Below, one piece after another: positions 1-12,900 of a stretch of 64,000 nt of DNA; the stretch's first letter is position 1, and each line of letters starts with the position of its first letter. The notes beneath the pieces are model-generated. The model was not told where the DNA came from and made no database searches. It was given only the letters and a program-made list of their open reading frames with translations. The translations under genes and the position numbers were made by a program. Location: NCBI RefSeq assembly GCF_010093535.1, contig NW_022985165.1, positions 2,070,378 to 2,134,377 of the forward strand. Reading direction: 5' to 3'. Source of the DNA: Lindgomyces ingoldianus (taxonomy: Eukaryota > Ascomycota > Dothideomycetes > Pleosporales > Lindgomycetaceae).

Positions 1-529
1 CTTTTACTTTAGTTATTTTTTATATTTAAGTTATTTAGTTTACTGAGTTTATTTAAGTTACTTAGTTTATGTGGAGGATAAAATAGCCTGGCAGTAGCTG
101 TTCAGAAGATCGGATGAAGTGACTCTGCTATCTAAGAGAGCTGAAGGCTCTCCTTATATACACCGAGCTTCGGAACATAATATCTCCAGATCCCGAGCTG
201 CGTCCCAGGCTCTGAGCCCCAGTCCCAGGCTCCGAGCCCCAGCCAAGGATCTCAGTATACGCGACAGTTTATTTAAGTTATTTAATTATTTAAGTTATTT
301 AAGTTCCTTAGTTTACTTAAGTTATTTAGTTTATTTAGATTATTTAAATTATTTAGTTAGATTAGTTTATTTAGTTAAATTATTTTACTAAGTTTACTAA
401 GTTTATCTAAATATAGTAGTCTAAGTAAAATAAGAAAAATAAAGTTAAAAGTGCTATAAATTTTAAATAGCTAATTAAGACTTATGCTATACTTTTATAC
501 TATTTTTAGTAAATAGTAATTACTAGATT
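1..529. repeat. AT-rich low-complexity tract of TTTAAGTTA-like units, interrupted by a solo LTR
   Basis: Outside the LTR at 70-266 this stretch is made of imperfect short units such as TTTAAGTTATTTAG and TTTAGTTTACTTAAG, most regular at 1-69 and 267-415 and fading into general AT-rich sequence by about 420. The same array is visible on both sides of the LTR, so the LTR jumped into a pre-existing array. A 90-codon frame at 119-391 is a by-product of this array and the LTR and is not considered a gene. No gene is seen. Confidence 0.75.
70..266. mobile_element. Solo LTR of the element C family
   Basis: A 197-bp sequence begins TGTGGAGGATAA and ends TACGCGACA. It is flanked on both sides by the 5-bp direct repeat GTTTA (65-69 and 267-271), so it is a complete insertion footprint left by recombination between two LTRs. 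It matches the LTRs of element C at 5865-6101 and 28517-28733, and is the least mutated of the three copies. It holds two copies of a 20-bp unit (TCCCAGGCTCTGAGCCCCAG), whereas the other copies hold four and three. Confidence 0.9.
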
Positions 530-675
530 ACTATAGTAATTACTATAGTAACAGTAATAGTAATTACTATAGTAATTACTATGCAACCTTTTAGCTCTAG
601 TAATTACTATTACTAGAGCTAAAAGGTTGCATAGTAATTACTATAGTAATAGTAATTACTATTACTATAGTAAAC
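530..675. repeat. Long inverted repeat (hairpin) of TAGTAATTACT units around a GC-richer stem
   Basis: The arm ending at 603 (core ATGCAACCTTTTAGCTCTAG) is repeated in exact inverted order from 610, with about 6 bp between the arms. A 33-bp perfect stem extends outwards imperfectly through AGTAATTACTATAGTAA units on both sides. The hairpin lies directly against the truncated fold-back element at 676-1483. No coding potential was seen. It could be a small MITE or a palindrome formed when the neighbouring element was truncated. Confidence 0.7.
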
Positions 676-1483
676 AGCAACCCTGTTAAGACTATACTTA
701 AGCTATATACACAAGGATTTTCCTCTTAGATAGCATTTATAGCTAATATAGCTAATTCTTTACACGCTAAGCATAATCTAGGCTATGTTAACATAAACTA
801 GCTTAGTATATTTAAGAAGTGTTATCTAGAGCTTAAAGTAACATTTAAGTGTAGTACAACTATAAAAGAGCTCTTTATAAAAGTTCTAGAGTAATTTAGA
901 GCAGGTTTAGCCTTGTAGAGAATATTAAAGCTAAGTATAGCATCTAGAATAATAACATGTACAACTTAAGCAAAATAGGCTTTATTATAGACTAAATATC
1001 TATTAACTATACTTATACTTAAAACTTTACATTAAGCTTTAAATAACACTTTATAAACATACTATGCTAGTTTATGCTAATATAGCCTAGATTACGCTTC
1101 GCGTGTAAAGAATTAGCTATATTAGCTATAAATGCTATTTAAGGGGAAAATCCTTACGCATATAGCTTAAGTATAGTCTTAATAATTACCTTCTTCTTAT
1201 TATTACCTAGCCTCTGTAAGTTAGCTATAGAATTAGCTTGTAAAGGTTATCTAGTGCTATAGTTATTTATTATTTTTTAAGAGACTTTGTACATAGCTGC
1301 AGCATGTTTCTTTAAGAGTTTTATGTTTTATTTAAAAGCTTAAAGTGTAAGCTATATCTAACATTCTTTTAGCACGTCTAAGTAGTGTTGTTAGAAATGC
1401 ATTAGTGTAGAAAGAGTAGTTTAGTAGGGTCTTAGTAAAAGTAAGTAACTTAGGTGTGTAAGCAACTCACCTGTGAAGTACGT
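676..1483. mobile_element. Truncated Fot1/pogo-type fold-back element (FB1)
   Basis: The right end is intact and reads ...GTGAAGTACGT followed by TA, the same end as the complete fold-back copies at 30625-31724 and 36690-37788. The body is inverted on itself: the segment starting AAGACTATACTTAAGC near 676 recurs in inverted order ending AGTATAGTCTT near 1185. The outer ~300 bp of the left arm, including the left terminus, is missing. No transposase is present. The sequence is heavily C-to-T/G-to-A mutated. Confidence 0.75.
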
Positions 1484-1485
1484 TA

Positions 1486-1699
1486 TCTAGTTAAAGTTTA
1501 AAATAACATAACTATTTAATACTAATAATATAATGTTAGAAGCTAAGGTTTATAATAATAAAAAGGTAGTTTTAGATGCTTTTACTATTAATTTACAGAT
1601 GCAGGCAGATATACTAGTAGATAGAAACTTAAATTTAGTCTTAAAAACCTTTAACTATAACTTTAAAAAGTAAATGTTAGATAAGAATATAAAAGTATT
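1486..1699 (+). other. Decayed repeat sequence into which element A inserted (left part)
   Basis: This AT-rich sequence precedes the AAGAT target site (1700-1704) of element A and should continue after A at 40231. Joining the two sides gives a stretch with protein-like residues in one plus-strand frame, but with stops. I suspect an older retroelement fragment and cannot name the family. Confidence 0.35.
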
Positions 1700-1704
1700 A
1701 AGAT

Positions 1705-1919
1705 TGTGATAGCAAGCACTGTCTCTACTACTGTATAAAGCTAGGGAAGCAAGGTAGAGTAGGTCGGCTCTATTTCAGCTAAACTAGGATGGGGAGTAAA
1801 GAAGGCAAAAAGTTTTTGTAAGAGAAAAGCTTACGCAGCACTAAAGCGCTAGCGCGCTTACTTAACCCTTAGCAAGATTATATAACTAGCAGTAAAGCTT
1901 AATAAGTAGCACTGTTACA
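1705..1919 (-). repeat. Element A 3' LTR
   Basis: This 215-bp LTR starts TGTGATAGC on the plus strand and ends CACTGTTACA. It is preceded by the AAGAT target copy and followed by a C-rich tract that is the polypurine tract on the minus strand. It differs from the partner LTR at 40011 mainly by C/T and G/A changes. The partner keeps more G and C in its right half. Confidence 0.88.
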
Positions 1920-3567
1920 TTACCCCCCTCTAAGGCAGGCTTGTCCCTAAGTCTGTAGCTATGTACAATAATAACATGTATAGCGTGTTCTCTAGCCTCT
2001 ATTATAGTCCCCTCTACTAGCAAGTTCCCTAGGCTAGTTATCCTTTCTTATTGCCTTTAGGTCTTCTCCTGCCTTATACGCTTACAGCTAGGCTTCTAAC
2101 TACGCTAAAAAACCTAGTTTGTTTAGGTATGTATTATAGAAGTCTTTTACCTTGTGCAGAGCTTTTATAAACTCTTAGGCGTTATACTAGGTAGAGTTAG
2201 AGTTATAGGCTACTTAGAAGACCTTATACTGCAGGCAGCAGTAGTAGAGACAGCTGTTAAAGATTTCCTGTATAGGCTATTTAAAGTAACTATTAATATT
2301 AATAAGCTTTTTTTTAAGTTTAAGCTAGCCTAGTAGCGCTGTTAGTAATTTCTTTTATAAGCAGTCTATATAGAAGATGTTGTGCATGTGCATGTACAGT
2401 AGCAGCTTTAAGCAGTATAAGTGCCCCTCTATGCCTATAATAGACTATAGTCTGTACATCTAGTAGTTAAGCTTTTAACTAGGGCAACTTAAAGTAAATT
2501 TTTTAAGTGTTATATACACTTTATTACTTACTATAAAATTTAAACTATGTTTTTTTTATTTACCTAAGTTGCTTATTACTGCTAGGCCTATATAATGCCT
2601 TTCTAAGTTATTTTTATAGTAAGCTGCACTATGTTGCGCTAGGTTTTAGCATAGCTTTAAGCCTTTTTATATAACAACATTTGCTTATATATAAAACTTA
2701 ATTACTTAGTCTATTTTTTCTAGTTTTAATAGTAAGTTAGTTAGTAACTAAATTTAATTTTAAATAGTAATAGTCTAGTTATCTTGTAAAGTAGCATAGC
2801 TTATGCCTAATCTATGCATAGCAAAAGGTCTAACTAGTTATCTTAATAGTAGTTTATAAAAAGTTATGAGCGCTAGTTAAGATACTAGTTTAGCACCTTT
2901 ATATTACTATCTATTTATAAGTAGTAAGGTGTTAAGAGCTTTTACTTAATTTTTATAAGTTAGTAAAGCTTATCTATAAACTTTAAAGTAAATTAAGGGC
3001 CTTACTTAAAGACAATAGACCTTAAAAAACTAAAGATGCGCTAGATGTAGTAATAGTATAAGTCTACTATGTCTTTTACTATTATTATTTTATAGTATAG
3101 TAGTAAGAAGCAGTATTTACCTAAGTAGTTTACTACTATAAAAGTGTTATTATACTTTTTTTTATTTAGTAAAAATAACTTAAAGTTTATAAAAATGTTC
3201 TACTAGACTTACTATAAGATAGGTAGTAACTTAAGCAGTTCTAGAGTTTTATCTTAAAGTGTGTAGCTCTATTAATAGGCCTTACACACTACAACATAGT
3301 TAGTAACGTCCTAGCTTATAGAAGGCTAGTAGTATTAGTTACATAGTAGTTTTAAAGTTTTTTTTTTACTTAAGTAAGTAGTTACTTAGGTTATATAAAC
3401 TACATAAATAAGATAAGTCTATATAAAGTAGATAGCTAGAACTACTAGTTGCTTACTATCACACATAAGAAAGCCTTTACTTATAAGCTTCTATAGCGTC
3501 TCTGCTTTGTTCTAGGCCTACTTTTAATATAGCTATAGGCTTACATAGTTTTAGTTTACTTTAAGGA
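1920..3567 (-). pseudogene. Element A internal region, 3' part (integrase side), decayed
   Basis: This is the stretch between the 3' LTR of A and the point where element B inserted. By position and orientation it should hold the integrase and the end of the polyprotein. It is dense with stops in all frames, so I do not claim individual catalytic residues. A slightly GC-richer patch at 1930-2230 lies next to the LTR. Confidence 0.55.
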
Positions 3568-3572
3568 CGCAG

Positions 3573-3773
3573 TGTAAGGCTAGATGTCCTAGAACAGGCT
3601 AGTATAGCCTCACCTAACCTGTTTGAAGGTTATATGACCTGCGCTTTGTATATAAGCATAAATCTTAACAAGCAAGGCTTAGCAGCAATTTGTCTCTCTT
3701 ACAATACACTCCTATCTTTCTTTAAAAGCGTGCTCTTAGTGCTATCTGTGCTACTTACTATCCTATCTTTATA
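3573..3773 (+). repeat. Element B 5' LTR
   Basis: A 201-bp LTR starts TGTAAGGCTAGATGTCC. Its end is TTTATA here against TTTACA in the partner, a single C-to-T change. It is preceded by target copy CGCAG. The sequence following the LTR, where the primer-binding site should be, starts TTTAAATCAC and is itself probably mutated. Confidence 0.88.
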
Positions 3774-3959
3774 TTTAAATCACTTTATAAGCTAGCATAC
3801 TGCTTAAGGGCAACATTCCTCTGTAATAGTGTTAAAGTAAAATGCTAGAGAAAAATTAAATGCAACTAGCGCTTAAAGACTACCTAAAAAGCTAACTAAG
3901 ACTACTACTTTTAGTAATACTTAACTAGGATTAATACTAACACAGAAAGAAACAAAGTA

Positions 3960-5859
3960 AAAGATAAGTAAAGAGAATAATAATTTTTTTTATAAATTAG
4001 GCTTATTAGGCTATCTAGAAGGTGTTTAGGGCCTAGAAAAGGTTAGAAGGGCTAGTGCAGAACTAAGCAATGCACAGTCTACCCCTGCAAATTAGGCTTT
4101 AGCAGAAGCCTACGCCTAGCTGCAAGAGCAGCAGGAAGCGTAAGAACTAGCTAGAATAATAAAAATTTATTATTAATTTAAAGTAAGTAATATAAACATG
4201 CTTAATAAGTTACTAACTAAGGTATTAAACATTATTATACTAAAACTTACTTAAGACTAAGTAAACCTACTACGTTCTAAACTGCTACACTAATACAAAA
4301 AAAAACAGAGCAGACTATAACTAGTAGTGTAGAGATAATAAAGACTATTATTAAAAAAGTTTATTAAGCTTTACTTAACAACTATAGAAGATTTTTTTTA
4401 GCCTATAATACATTAATAAGACATTATAATTACTATAAAAGACACACTACACTTATTTAAAGCTTATTAACTTATTATAGTTACTAATATAGTAAAATCC
4501 TAAAAACAAGATGCTTAATGCATTAAGTACTTTAGTAGAATAAAAAAAAGTAGTTTATAACACTATAAAGAACTATAAATAATAACTTAACTAGTTTCTA
4601 ACTAAACTTCTAGCCTACTTTAGGCTATTATAGACTAAAGTTAATAAAAAAAGCCTAAATAAGATAACAGTAGACTGTAGTAGCACACTATTTAATAAGA
4701 TTAAGTGTAATCTAATATATATTTTATAAAGTAAGTAAGAGACACTAGCTTAGGTAGAAGAGTAAAGTAACATATTCTACTGCTGCCTACAGAAGAGAAA
4801 AGGGCTAAAGTTAAAAAAAAAGGGAACATAAAGGCGTTCTACCTTACTTTTAGCTAATAAGGACCTAAAAAAGCCTAAAAAAAATAAAAAAGCCTTTAAG
4901 CTAAAAAAAGCTAAAAAAAAAGGTAGAAATTTAATAAAATAAAGGTTACTTTTTAGAATTATAAGCAGCTAGGTTATATTTCCCTAAATTGTTCTATAAA
5001 GAATTAAAATAAAAATAAGTCTAACAAAAATAAGTAAAAAAGAATAAAGTAAAGCTAAAAAAACTAAGCTTTTTTCTGTTAGCCTATATTACCTTAAAAA
5101 GTAATAAAAAGAAGCTTAAAAACTTTTAAAACTTATTATACTTAAAAAGGTTAACTATATTATTAGTAATAGTAAGCATAGAGATATTAGAAAACCTTTA
5201 AGCTGTAGTAGATAAAAAAGCTTAATTAAACATCTTATCTACTATAATAGCTAAAAAGCAGGATCTTAAGATTAAGCCCTTACTAGGTGTCTTTCTAAAG
5301 GCACCTAATAAATTAGACTTTGCTATCTATAGCTTTATAGTTATAAATATAAAAATTATAAACTCTTAAAGAAAGGTTTAGACTTATAAAGTGCTATTTA
5401 TAGTAATAAACTTAAAAAGACTTCTAATATATTTAGGTTTACCTTAGATTAATTAGTTTAATCTAAAGCTAAACTTTTATATAAAATGTATGTTATTTAG
5501 AGGCGTAAAGAACTATAGTGTGCTAAAGTATACTAAGTTAGCCTTAGAAGACACAGTAGAGTTTAAGTAAACTATGTAGAGTTCTAATACAGATGTCTAC
5601 ATCTATAGTGTGCTGTCTAATAACACTAAAAATTCTTTAGAACCTATAAAGCTTAAGTTAAGACTAAAGTAAAAAAAATATATAGACATAGTTAAGTCTA
5701 ATAAGATGTTAAAAGTACTACTATATAGCCTATAAGATCTAGCTATTAAGCTAAAGGAAAAGACAAAGCCTTCTTACTAGCTGCTATATAACTTGTTAAA
5801 GTATAAGTTACAGCATCTTTATAAATATATTAATAATTATTTATAAAAAAAGTAAATTT
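3960..5859 (+). pseudogene. Element B gag and protease region, decayed
   Basis: This plus-strand stretch lies between the 5' LTR of B and the insertion point of element C. Long runs of lysine/glutamate-rich reading in one frame with many TAA/TAG stops (about 3,960-4,900) suit a RIP-mutated gag. The part around 5,160-5,650 is where the protease and the start of pol should lie. The calls for gag and protease rest mainly on position within a Gypsy element. Confidence 0.5.
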
Positions 5860-5864
5860 AAAGG

Positions 5865-6101
5865 TGTGGAGGATAAAATAGCCTAGCAGTAGCTATTTAG
5901 AAGATTAGATAAAGTGACTCTGTTATCTAAGAGAGCTAAAGGCTCTCCTTATATACACCAAGCTTCGGAACATAATATCTCCACATCCTAAGCTGCGTCC
6001 CAGGCTCTAAGCTCCAGTCCCAGGCTCTAAGCCCTAGTCCTAGGCTCTAAGCCCTAGTCCTAGGCTCTAAGCCCTAGCTAAGGCTCTTAGTATACGCGAC
6101 A
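5865..6101 (-). repeat. Element C 3' LTR with four 20-bp units
   Basis: This 237-bp copy reads TGTGGAGGATAA...GCGACA on the plus strand. The 20-bp TCCCAGGCTCTAAGCCCTAG unit occurs four times (about 5,998-6,077), one more than in the partner LTR, which exactly accounts for the 20-bp length difference. It is preceded by target copy AAAGG. Confidence 0.88.
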
Positions 6102-8548
6102 CACCCCCCAGGTGAGCTGCGCAGCTGCTTACCTGCGTAGAGCGTTAACTTAGTGTATTAGGGCTGCACATTTACCCTATGTTTATGCTTATTGCCCTAG
6201 GCAGCGTAATGCTTGTTTCCCTAGGCAGCGCAGGTCACGTGCGTGCTGTAATTGCTGTAACAGAGGTAAATAAATTCTTCTACTTTTTAAGCTCCTGTTC
6301 TTTAGATCTAACTAACATGCTGCGTGTAAGTTAATGCTTTTAAGCTCTAAAAATAACTTTAAACCTATCTGTAATCTCTGCTAACGTGCATCTATAGCTT
6401 AATAAAGCTAAAAGAGCTGCTCGCGCGCGTGCCCCACAGGGCTGCGCTGCCCGCAAGCCCGCGCCCACTACCCCCCGCCGGCCTCCCCCTAGTGCGCTCC
6501 GCGCGCAGTCCTGTCTAGGCTACATAAAGAGTGCGCTTACAGGGCGCTCTAGTAGGGAGTGCTATAATTCTGCCACTAGCAGTTTACACTGCTAGCGCTG
6601 TTCCTCTAGGCACAGCTGCCTACCCCTGTAAGCCCTATAGCAGTGTGTAGGGTAATCTAGCTTTTAACTTATTTACAGTCCTTCTGTTACTATTATGTAT
6701 ACGCAGCGCCTTATTGCAGCGCTTGTTATAGAGGACAAGTAGGTAAGCTTCTCTGCAGAGATTATGTGTTATACCTTAGATTAGACTAATAGGCTATAGG
6801 CTACGTTCTAGCTTTAGCTAGTTCTTTAAGCTTTACTTAAAAAAAATGTAGTAAAAAAAAAGAAAAAAAAGAAGAAAGAAGATAAAAAGAAAGAGAAGGT
6901 AGAAAAGATAGAGAAGAAGAAAGGGAAGAAAAAGTAAGGTGATGTTTCCCTTAGGCTCCTAGCGCGTTACTAGCGCGCTAAGAAGCTTTTTGGTAAGCTT
7001 GTTAATCTTTTTATAGTTTAAGCATTTTATGTTTTCTATGTTTTTACACATCTTATGTACTAAATCCCTACTTAAACTTTATAGCATAGAGGAGTGTCTT
7101 TACTAGTAAATAGAACTCTTGTTTCTAAGCAGTGTAAAGATGTTTTTACTATTAATAATTAATATTTTTTTCTTTTAAAAGCTTATTTACATATCTTTAA
7201 AGTTAAAAAGCTGCTTAAAGTGCTTAAATTACTACTTTAGTAGGTGCTTTATAAGTCTATCTACTAGTATGTTACTTATTTTAATATAGCGCACTTTAAA
7301 AGATGTCTTTATGTGCTTCTAGCGCAGCTATATGTTCTAAATAATAATGTAGTGTAGGTAGGTAGTTATCTAGGCGTTCTTTTTTACTACTAACTAGATT
7401 ATCTGCTAGTTGTTATAGTAGGTCTGCTATAGTGTGCCTAGCTTTAAAGTAAGCTTTTTAAAGAAGTGTTTTAAAGCTAGTAATTTCTTTATAATATGCA
7501 CTAAAGTAAGCAGCTTAGCTTTTATTATAGACATAGTTACTATTAGCTAAAAAGCTACTTTTTATAAAATTAGTTCTTTAAAAAGTAAAATAATGTATTT
7601 ATAAAATAATTACTTAGTCTTTATATAATTAGTAAAAGATATATCTTTACACATAATAAGTTGCGCGCCTTCTAGTGCTTTATTCTATATGCCTGTATGC
7701 CTTATGCAGTATAGGTACATAATTGCCTAGTTTACTGCCTAAAAGTGCTGCTTTCCTAGGTTTATTAGGTAGTAGAAGAGCTAAGATGCTATAAACGCTA
7801 TGTTAGAGCGCACTATAATTATAGTGTACAGTGTTAATCTTATACACTTTTAGTATTTTTTTAATTTTATGCTTTATTGCTAATCCCTAGTTACTTATAA
7901 GCTCTTTTAATAGTAAAAAAGTCTCTAAGAAGAGCACACTTTCTATAAAGTTAAACTTCTTTACTACTTTTTTAATATACATGTTATGTACTAGCTAAAT
8001 TGTCTTAGCCTTTTTATTTTTAATTATTTTAATTTTTAAAAACTATTTACACAGCTTTTAATTTTCTAGCTTATATATTTTTTTAATTACACTAATTAAT
8101 TAGTAAGCTTTTAACTTATTATTATAGTAATAAATATAAAGTATGTTGTTTATATAAAAAAAAGTAAGATAACTAGTTTTTTTTAAATAAAATAAGCTTA
8201 AGCTTCTAAAAAGCCTATAAAAGCTTTTAGTACTATAAGATTAGCAAGTTGCGCAGTCTATATAGGGCTTAGAAAAGCTTAACATATATGCTAGGCTTTA
8301 TAAAGCTTTCTAAAAGCTTGTATGTTACTTTTAGCTTACCTTTATAGTACATGTTTAAAAACACACTTATACTATTATATTACTTAATTTTTAGGTTAAA
8401 TTAAGCTGCTATTACTATTACTATTTAGAAAAATCTAGCTATAAAAGTAGTAGTATAGGTTAACTAGAGTAAGTTCTTACTCTAGGAATTACTATATATG
8501 TAAATATAAGCTTTGCATTTAGTAAAATACTTATTTTAGTTAAATTTA
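6102..8548 (-). pseudogene. Element C internal region, 3' part (RNase H), decayed
   Basis: Next to the 3' LTR is a relatively GC-rich stretch (6,102-6,660) that still carries many GC and CG steps but few CA. A purine-rich AAG/AAAG run follows at about 6,840-6,935. From about 7,200 to 8,500 the minus strand shows broken Copia RNase H and reverse-transcriptase sequence. No frame is open. The stretch ends at the TA target of element D. Confidence 0.55.
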
Positions 8549-9277
8549 TAACGTACCTATCGGGTTGGCCGGCCACACAGGTTGGCTAGCCACTTTTGCT
8601 AAGCCCCTACTAAACTCTACCTATCTACATAATGCTTTAACAACAACACTAGATTAAATCTTCTAAAGAATGTTAGATACAGCTTACTCTTTAGGCTCTT
8701 AAATAAGACTTAAAACTTTTCTTATAACACGCTGCAGCTATTTATAATGTCTCTTACACAACACTAAGCAATTAACGCGCTAGACAGCCTTTATAAGCAG
8801 AATGCTAGCCTAAATTAAGAAATCTAACTAAGCTTAAAAAGAAAGTAGTTGTTAAGTATATACTTAAGCTTATTACACGCAGATTTCCTCTTAGGCTTAC
8901 AGCTATAGCTAATATAGCTAATTTCTTGCCTGCAGAGCGCAATCTAGGCTAGGTTAGCTTAAACTAGCCTAGTATGTAAGTTAAGCACTGCCCTAAGTTT
9001 ATAATAAAGTTTAATTATAAGTATAATTATAAAAGAGTGCTTTATAAGAATCTAGAGGTTATTTAGGGCTAGTTTTGCCTAGTAGCTAACATAAAAGCTA
9101 AGTATAGTATTTAAAATAAAGACATATATAACTTTAACAAGTTAAGCTTTATAATAGGCTAGATATTAACTAGAGCAGTTGTTACAGCTTTAGAGAGATA
9201 AAGACAGCTAAAGGTAATATAGTAAAGTAATAAAGAGTAAATAATAGTTATTTAGAGCATTAACATAATAAGGTAGG

Positions 9278-9874
9278 TGTTACAATCCTTGCTCTGACAA
9301 AATAGTATTTTCGGGAGCACGACAGCCTAAGGGAATGTTAGCGGTAAGGGGAATAGAACTTAGCTAGATTAGGTGTACAGTCTGTTAAGCAAAGTGTAGG
9401 GCAAGTAAGATAAAGAAGGCAGGTTGTAGTTTAACCTAGTAGCTGTATAAGGAGCTAGTAAACCTAATTTGTAAGGATAAAAATAGAGGTATATATAGTG
9501 CAAGATATATAAGGCAGTAATGTCCTTTTTATAAAGGTTTTAATGCCTCTTAGTTTATTAAGTAGGTAAAGACTAAATAGTAATTACAACCTTCTAACTA
9601 TAGTTATAATTAAGACTATATACATAGGGTTTACATGCTCTGCATGCTTGCATGCTTGCATGCTACCTAGCCTGCATAGCCTGTAAACCTGCAAACCTGC
9701 AAGTTCTATTAAATAGTATATTTTATAAGGCTTTTTTTTAAAAGCTAGAGCTATTCCTTATCTGTCCTATTATATAATTTACTTAATATAGGGCTAAGCA
9801 TCTTTTATCTAATGTTGTTTAGGCTGTGTAGGACAGCTAGTTAGGTTATTACAGTCTAACTATTAGCTATAACA
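9278..9874 (-). repeat. Element E 3' LTR
   Basis: A 597-bp LTR reads TGTTACAATCC at one end and GCTATAACA at the other. It contains a cluster of GCATGC palindromes (GCATGCTTGCATGCTTGCATGC near 9,639) and a short tandem CTGCAAAC motif (about 9,686-9,710). The first third keeps G and C that the partner has lost. The last part is mutated where the partner is not. Confidence 0.88.
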
Positions 9875-9959
9875 TGTAGGCTTCTCTTCTAGTTAGCGTT
9901 CTTACTATTATGTTCTTCTTATTATAGGCGTTAGATTTTCTTTTTAGCTAGTGCGTTTT

Positions 9960-12900
9960 TTTTTTAAAGGCTAGCCTAATGTCTAACCTTTTTAACTATG
10001 CCTTATTAGGTCTCTTGTTCTTCTGCTGCTGTCTGTTGTCTTTACACTATTACTTATCTTAACTCTTTTTGTTATATAAAGATGCGTCTCTGTAGTGCTT
10101 ATTATTTAAGCAGGTCCTCTTACGTAATGTCCTTGTTATTAGATAAGTGTGTAGAGTGTGTGCAAAAAAGTAGTTATTGCAATGCTTTTATGTCTAACAC
10201 TGCTTAGGGTTGCCTAAAGCAGGAACGCAAAAGGCTATTAGCTAAGCTAGAGTTAGTTTAAAAGAATAAGATGCGCAAGAAAAAAAAGTTTTTAAGAAAA
10301 TAGCAAAAATCTCTTACATATTTAAAGTTTTTTAACACTTATTAGAAAAGGGCTTACAAGCAGCTAAAAGTTTTAGAGAATTAAAAGGCAAAGTATTTAA
10401 AAAAAGACTTCTTATTACTAGATAAGCTTAAAGCGCTGAAAGCAAAAGTAGCTAGCCTTCCTCCTTTTTAACCTATGTTAAAGGGTTGCAGACTTCCTAC
10501 ATTACAGCTAGCTAATGCTGCTGCAGTTTTAACTAATAATAGTGTTTTCTAGTCTAGAGAGCTTTCTCTAGAATAGTTTTATTTAAAAAGGACTCTAAGT
10601 ATTTATAAAAGGCCTATAGAGTGTTTAATAAGCTTTTAATTAGTTCTTAAGTGTTTTTACTAGTAGGCTATCTTTTTTATTTTACTAAGTACTTATTTTC
10701 TTTATAGTCTAAGATCTTTTCTACTTTATATTCTTTTTCTTCTTCTTTTTATTTAGTAGTTATAAGTAGAATAGTCTTAAGCGCAAGTTTAAGCTTAAAG
10801 ATATAAAACTAAGAATATACTTACATTTTCTTTAGTAGTTTAAGTTTATAGATACTAAGGCATGTTTATATAACTTAGTATAGTCTTATATGTTTCTTAG
10901 CTAGTTTTCTAGAAGGTCTTAGTATTTTAAAGTTTTTTATGTCTAAATATATATAATTATTAGGGTGTATTTTTAGTGCTAGTTTTTTTTTTTAATTTAC
11001 TGCCTTTTTTATAGCTTTCTAAGCTAACTGCGCTTTTCTAGTAAGTTTCTAATGCAGCTTTAGAAGTCTAGTTGCACAGTTTATAGCTTCTAGAAGGTTA
11101 GTTAGTTATAAGCTATAAAGTTTATATTATAAAAAGTATCTAAAGTTAGCTTTATATAAAGTTTCTTTAGTTATAGCTAATTCTATAGTATTAATAGCAA
11201 ATTACGCTATTAGTAGCTATTCTGCCTAATCTGTCTATTTATATAATATGTACTTACACAGATACTTTTCTACTTTTATGTTTACTTTTTCTATTTGTCT
11301 GTCTGTTTATAAGTAGTAAGTAGTAAAAAGCTTATAGTTAATTTTAAAATGTTTAACTACAGCTGCCTAGAATTTACTAGTAAATAATTTATTATAGTTA
11401 AAGATAATAATTTTAAGGTAGCTATAAGTAGCTAAAACATTTTTCTTTTGTTTAAACATAAATTTTTTAGCTATAATGCTTTTTTCTAATAGCTATAAGT
11501 AAATAAATTTAGTAGTTTTGTTAATAACTTATGCAATTATATTGCATAGTCTTTCTGTGCTAGGTTCTTATAATAGTAGTAGCCTAGTAATAAAATCTAT
11601 AGTTATTATAGTCTATAGTTAACCTAGCGCTGTAATTAGTTAAAGTAGTCTATAGAGTTTATAGCATTAAAGATTATTCTTGTTATAAATGTTACATTCT
11701 TATAGAACTTTAGTACATAGGTGTTTTAATTAGAGTACCTCTTAGAGTATAGCATTATTAATTTTCTTCTGTAGTAATCTAATTCTTAGGTGTCTAAACA
11801 TAGAGGCTTTATAATATTTTTTTATTAGGTTCTTTTATCCTTATTTAACTATTATAAAGGAACATAGTAGTTTTTTTTAGTTTAGTTCTTTATAAACTAA
11901 TTTTTTTAAAGTTTCTTTAAAAATTATAAATTTTTTAAAATTTTCTTTATTCTTTTTAAAGTAGTTAGTGCGTCTGCTTAGGGCGTCTACCTATTAGTTA
12001 CTACTTTTAGCTACATGTTTAATAATAAAATTAAATTAAGCAAGTTCTATAGCTTATTATACATGTATTAGTAAAAGTTTTTTTATAGTAAAAAAGGTAA
12101 TAAGGTTTATGTAGTTAGTAAGAATTATAAACTACTAACTAAGACTTTAAAGCTTAACCTTTTAATTCTTACATGCATTAACTATAGCTTTTAATTCTTT
12201 ATTAGGGATAGTATACTTTTGTTCTAATAGTGCAAATTTTGCTAAATAGTAGGCTACTAGATGCTATTAACTGTTTTCTTGTTTCTAGAAAAGTGCTGCT
12301 TCTTTAGCTCTTAAAGAAGTATTAGTGTGCACTTTTATTTCTAGTGTAGAGTTATACATTTTAAGGACAGAGTAGCTTATTATTATTTACTTTAGCTTTT
12401 AAAATGCTTTCTTTATTTCTATTATCTATTAGAATTTTTAGGTTACTCTTTCTTTTAAAGTAGCGTCTATAAGGGGGAGCGCTATTTTTAAGTAGTCTTT
12501 AATTATTCTTTATACATATTTAGTAAGGCCTAGAAATCCTTTAATTTCTATTACTATTATTAGTGTTAGCTACTTAAGCACTTTATTTACTTTAGTAAGG
12601 TCTATTTTTATTTCTTCTTTATTAATAATAAATCTAAGGTAGTTTATTTTTTATATATTAAATTTATATTTTTCTAGCTATAGATAGAGTCTGTATTTTT
12701 AAAGTTTATTAAGTACTATTTATACTTTTATTACATAGTCTAGTTTATCTTCTTTTGTGTATATAAAGATGTTATCTAGATATACTAAGACAAAGATGTC
12801 TAAGTATAAGTTAAGAGCTATGTTAATTACTTTCTAAAAAGGTACAAGGGCATTAGTAAGTCTAAATAGCATAATAAAAAGCTTATAAAAAGCTTATAGA

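Noticed and set aside
119..391. 90-codon plus-strand open frame
   Set aside because: It runs from inside the solo LTR into the TTTAAGTTA array, giving a low-complexity LVYLSYL peptide.
70..6101. The two C-family LTRs at 70-266 and 5865-6101 as the ends of one 6-kb element
   Set aside because: Flanking pentamers do not match each other. The first copy has its own GTTTA pair, and the second pairs with 28517-28733 through AAAGG.
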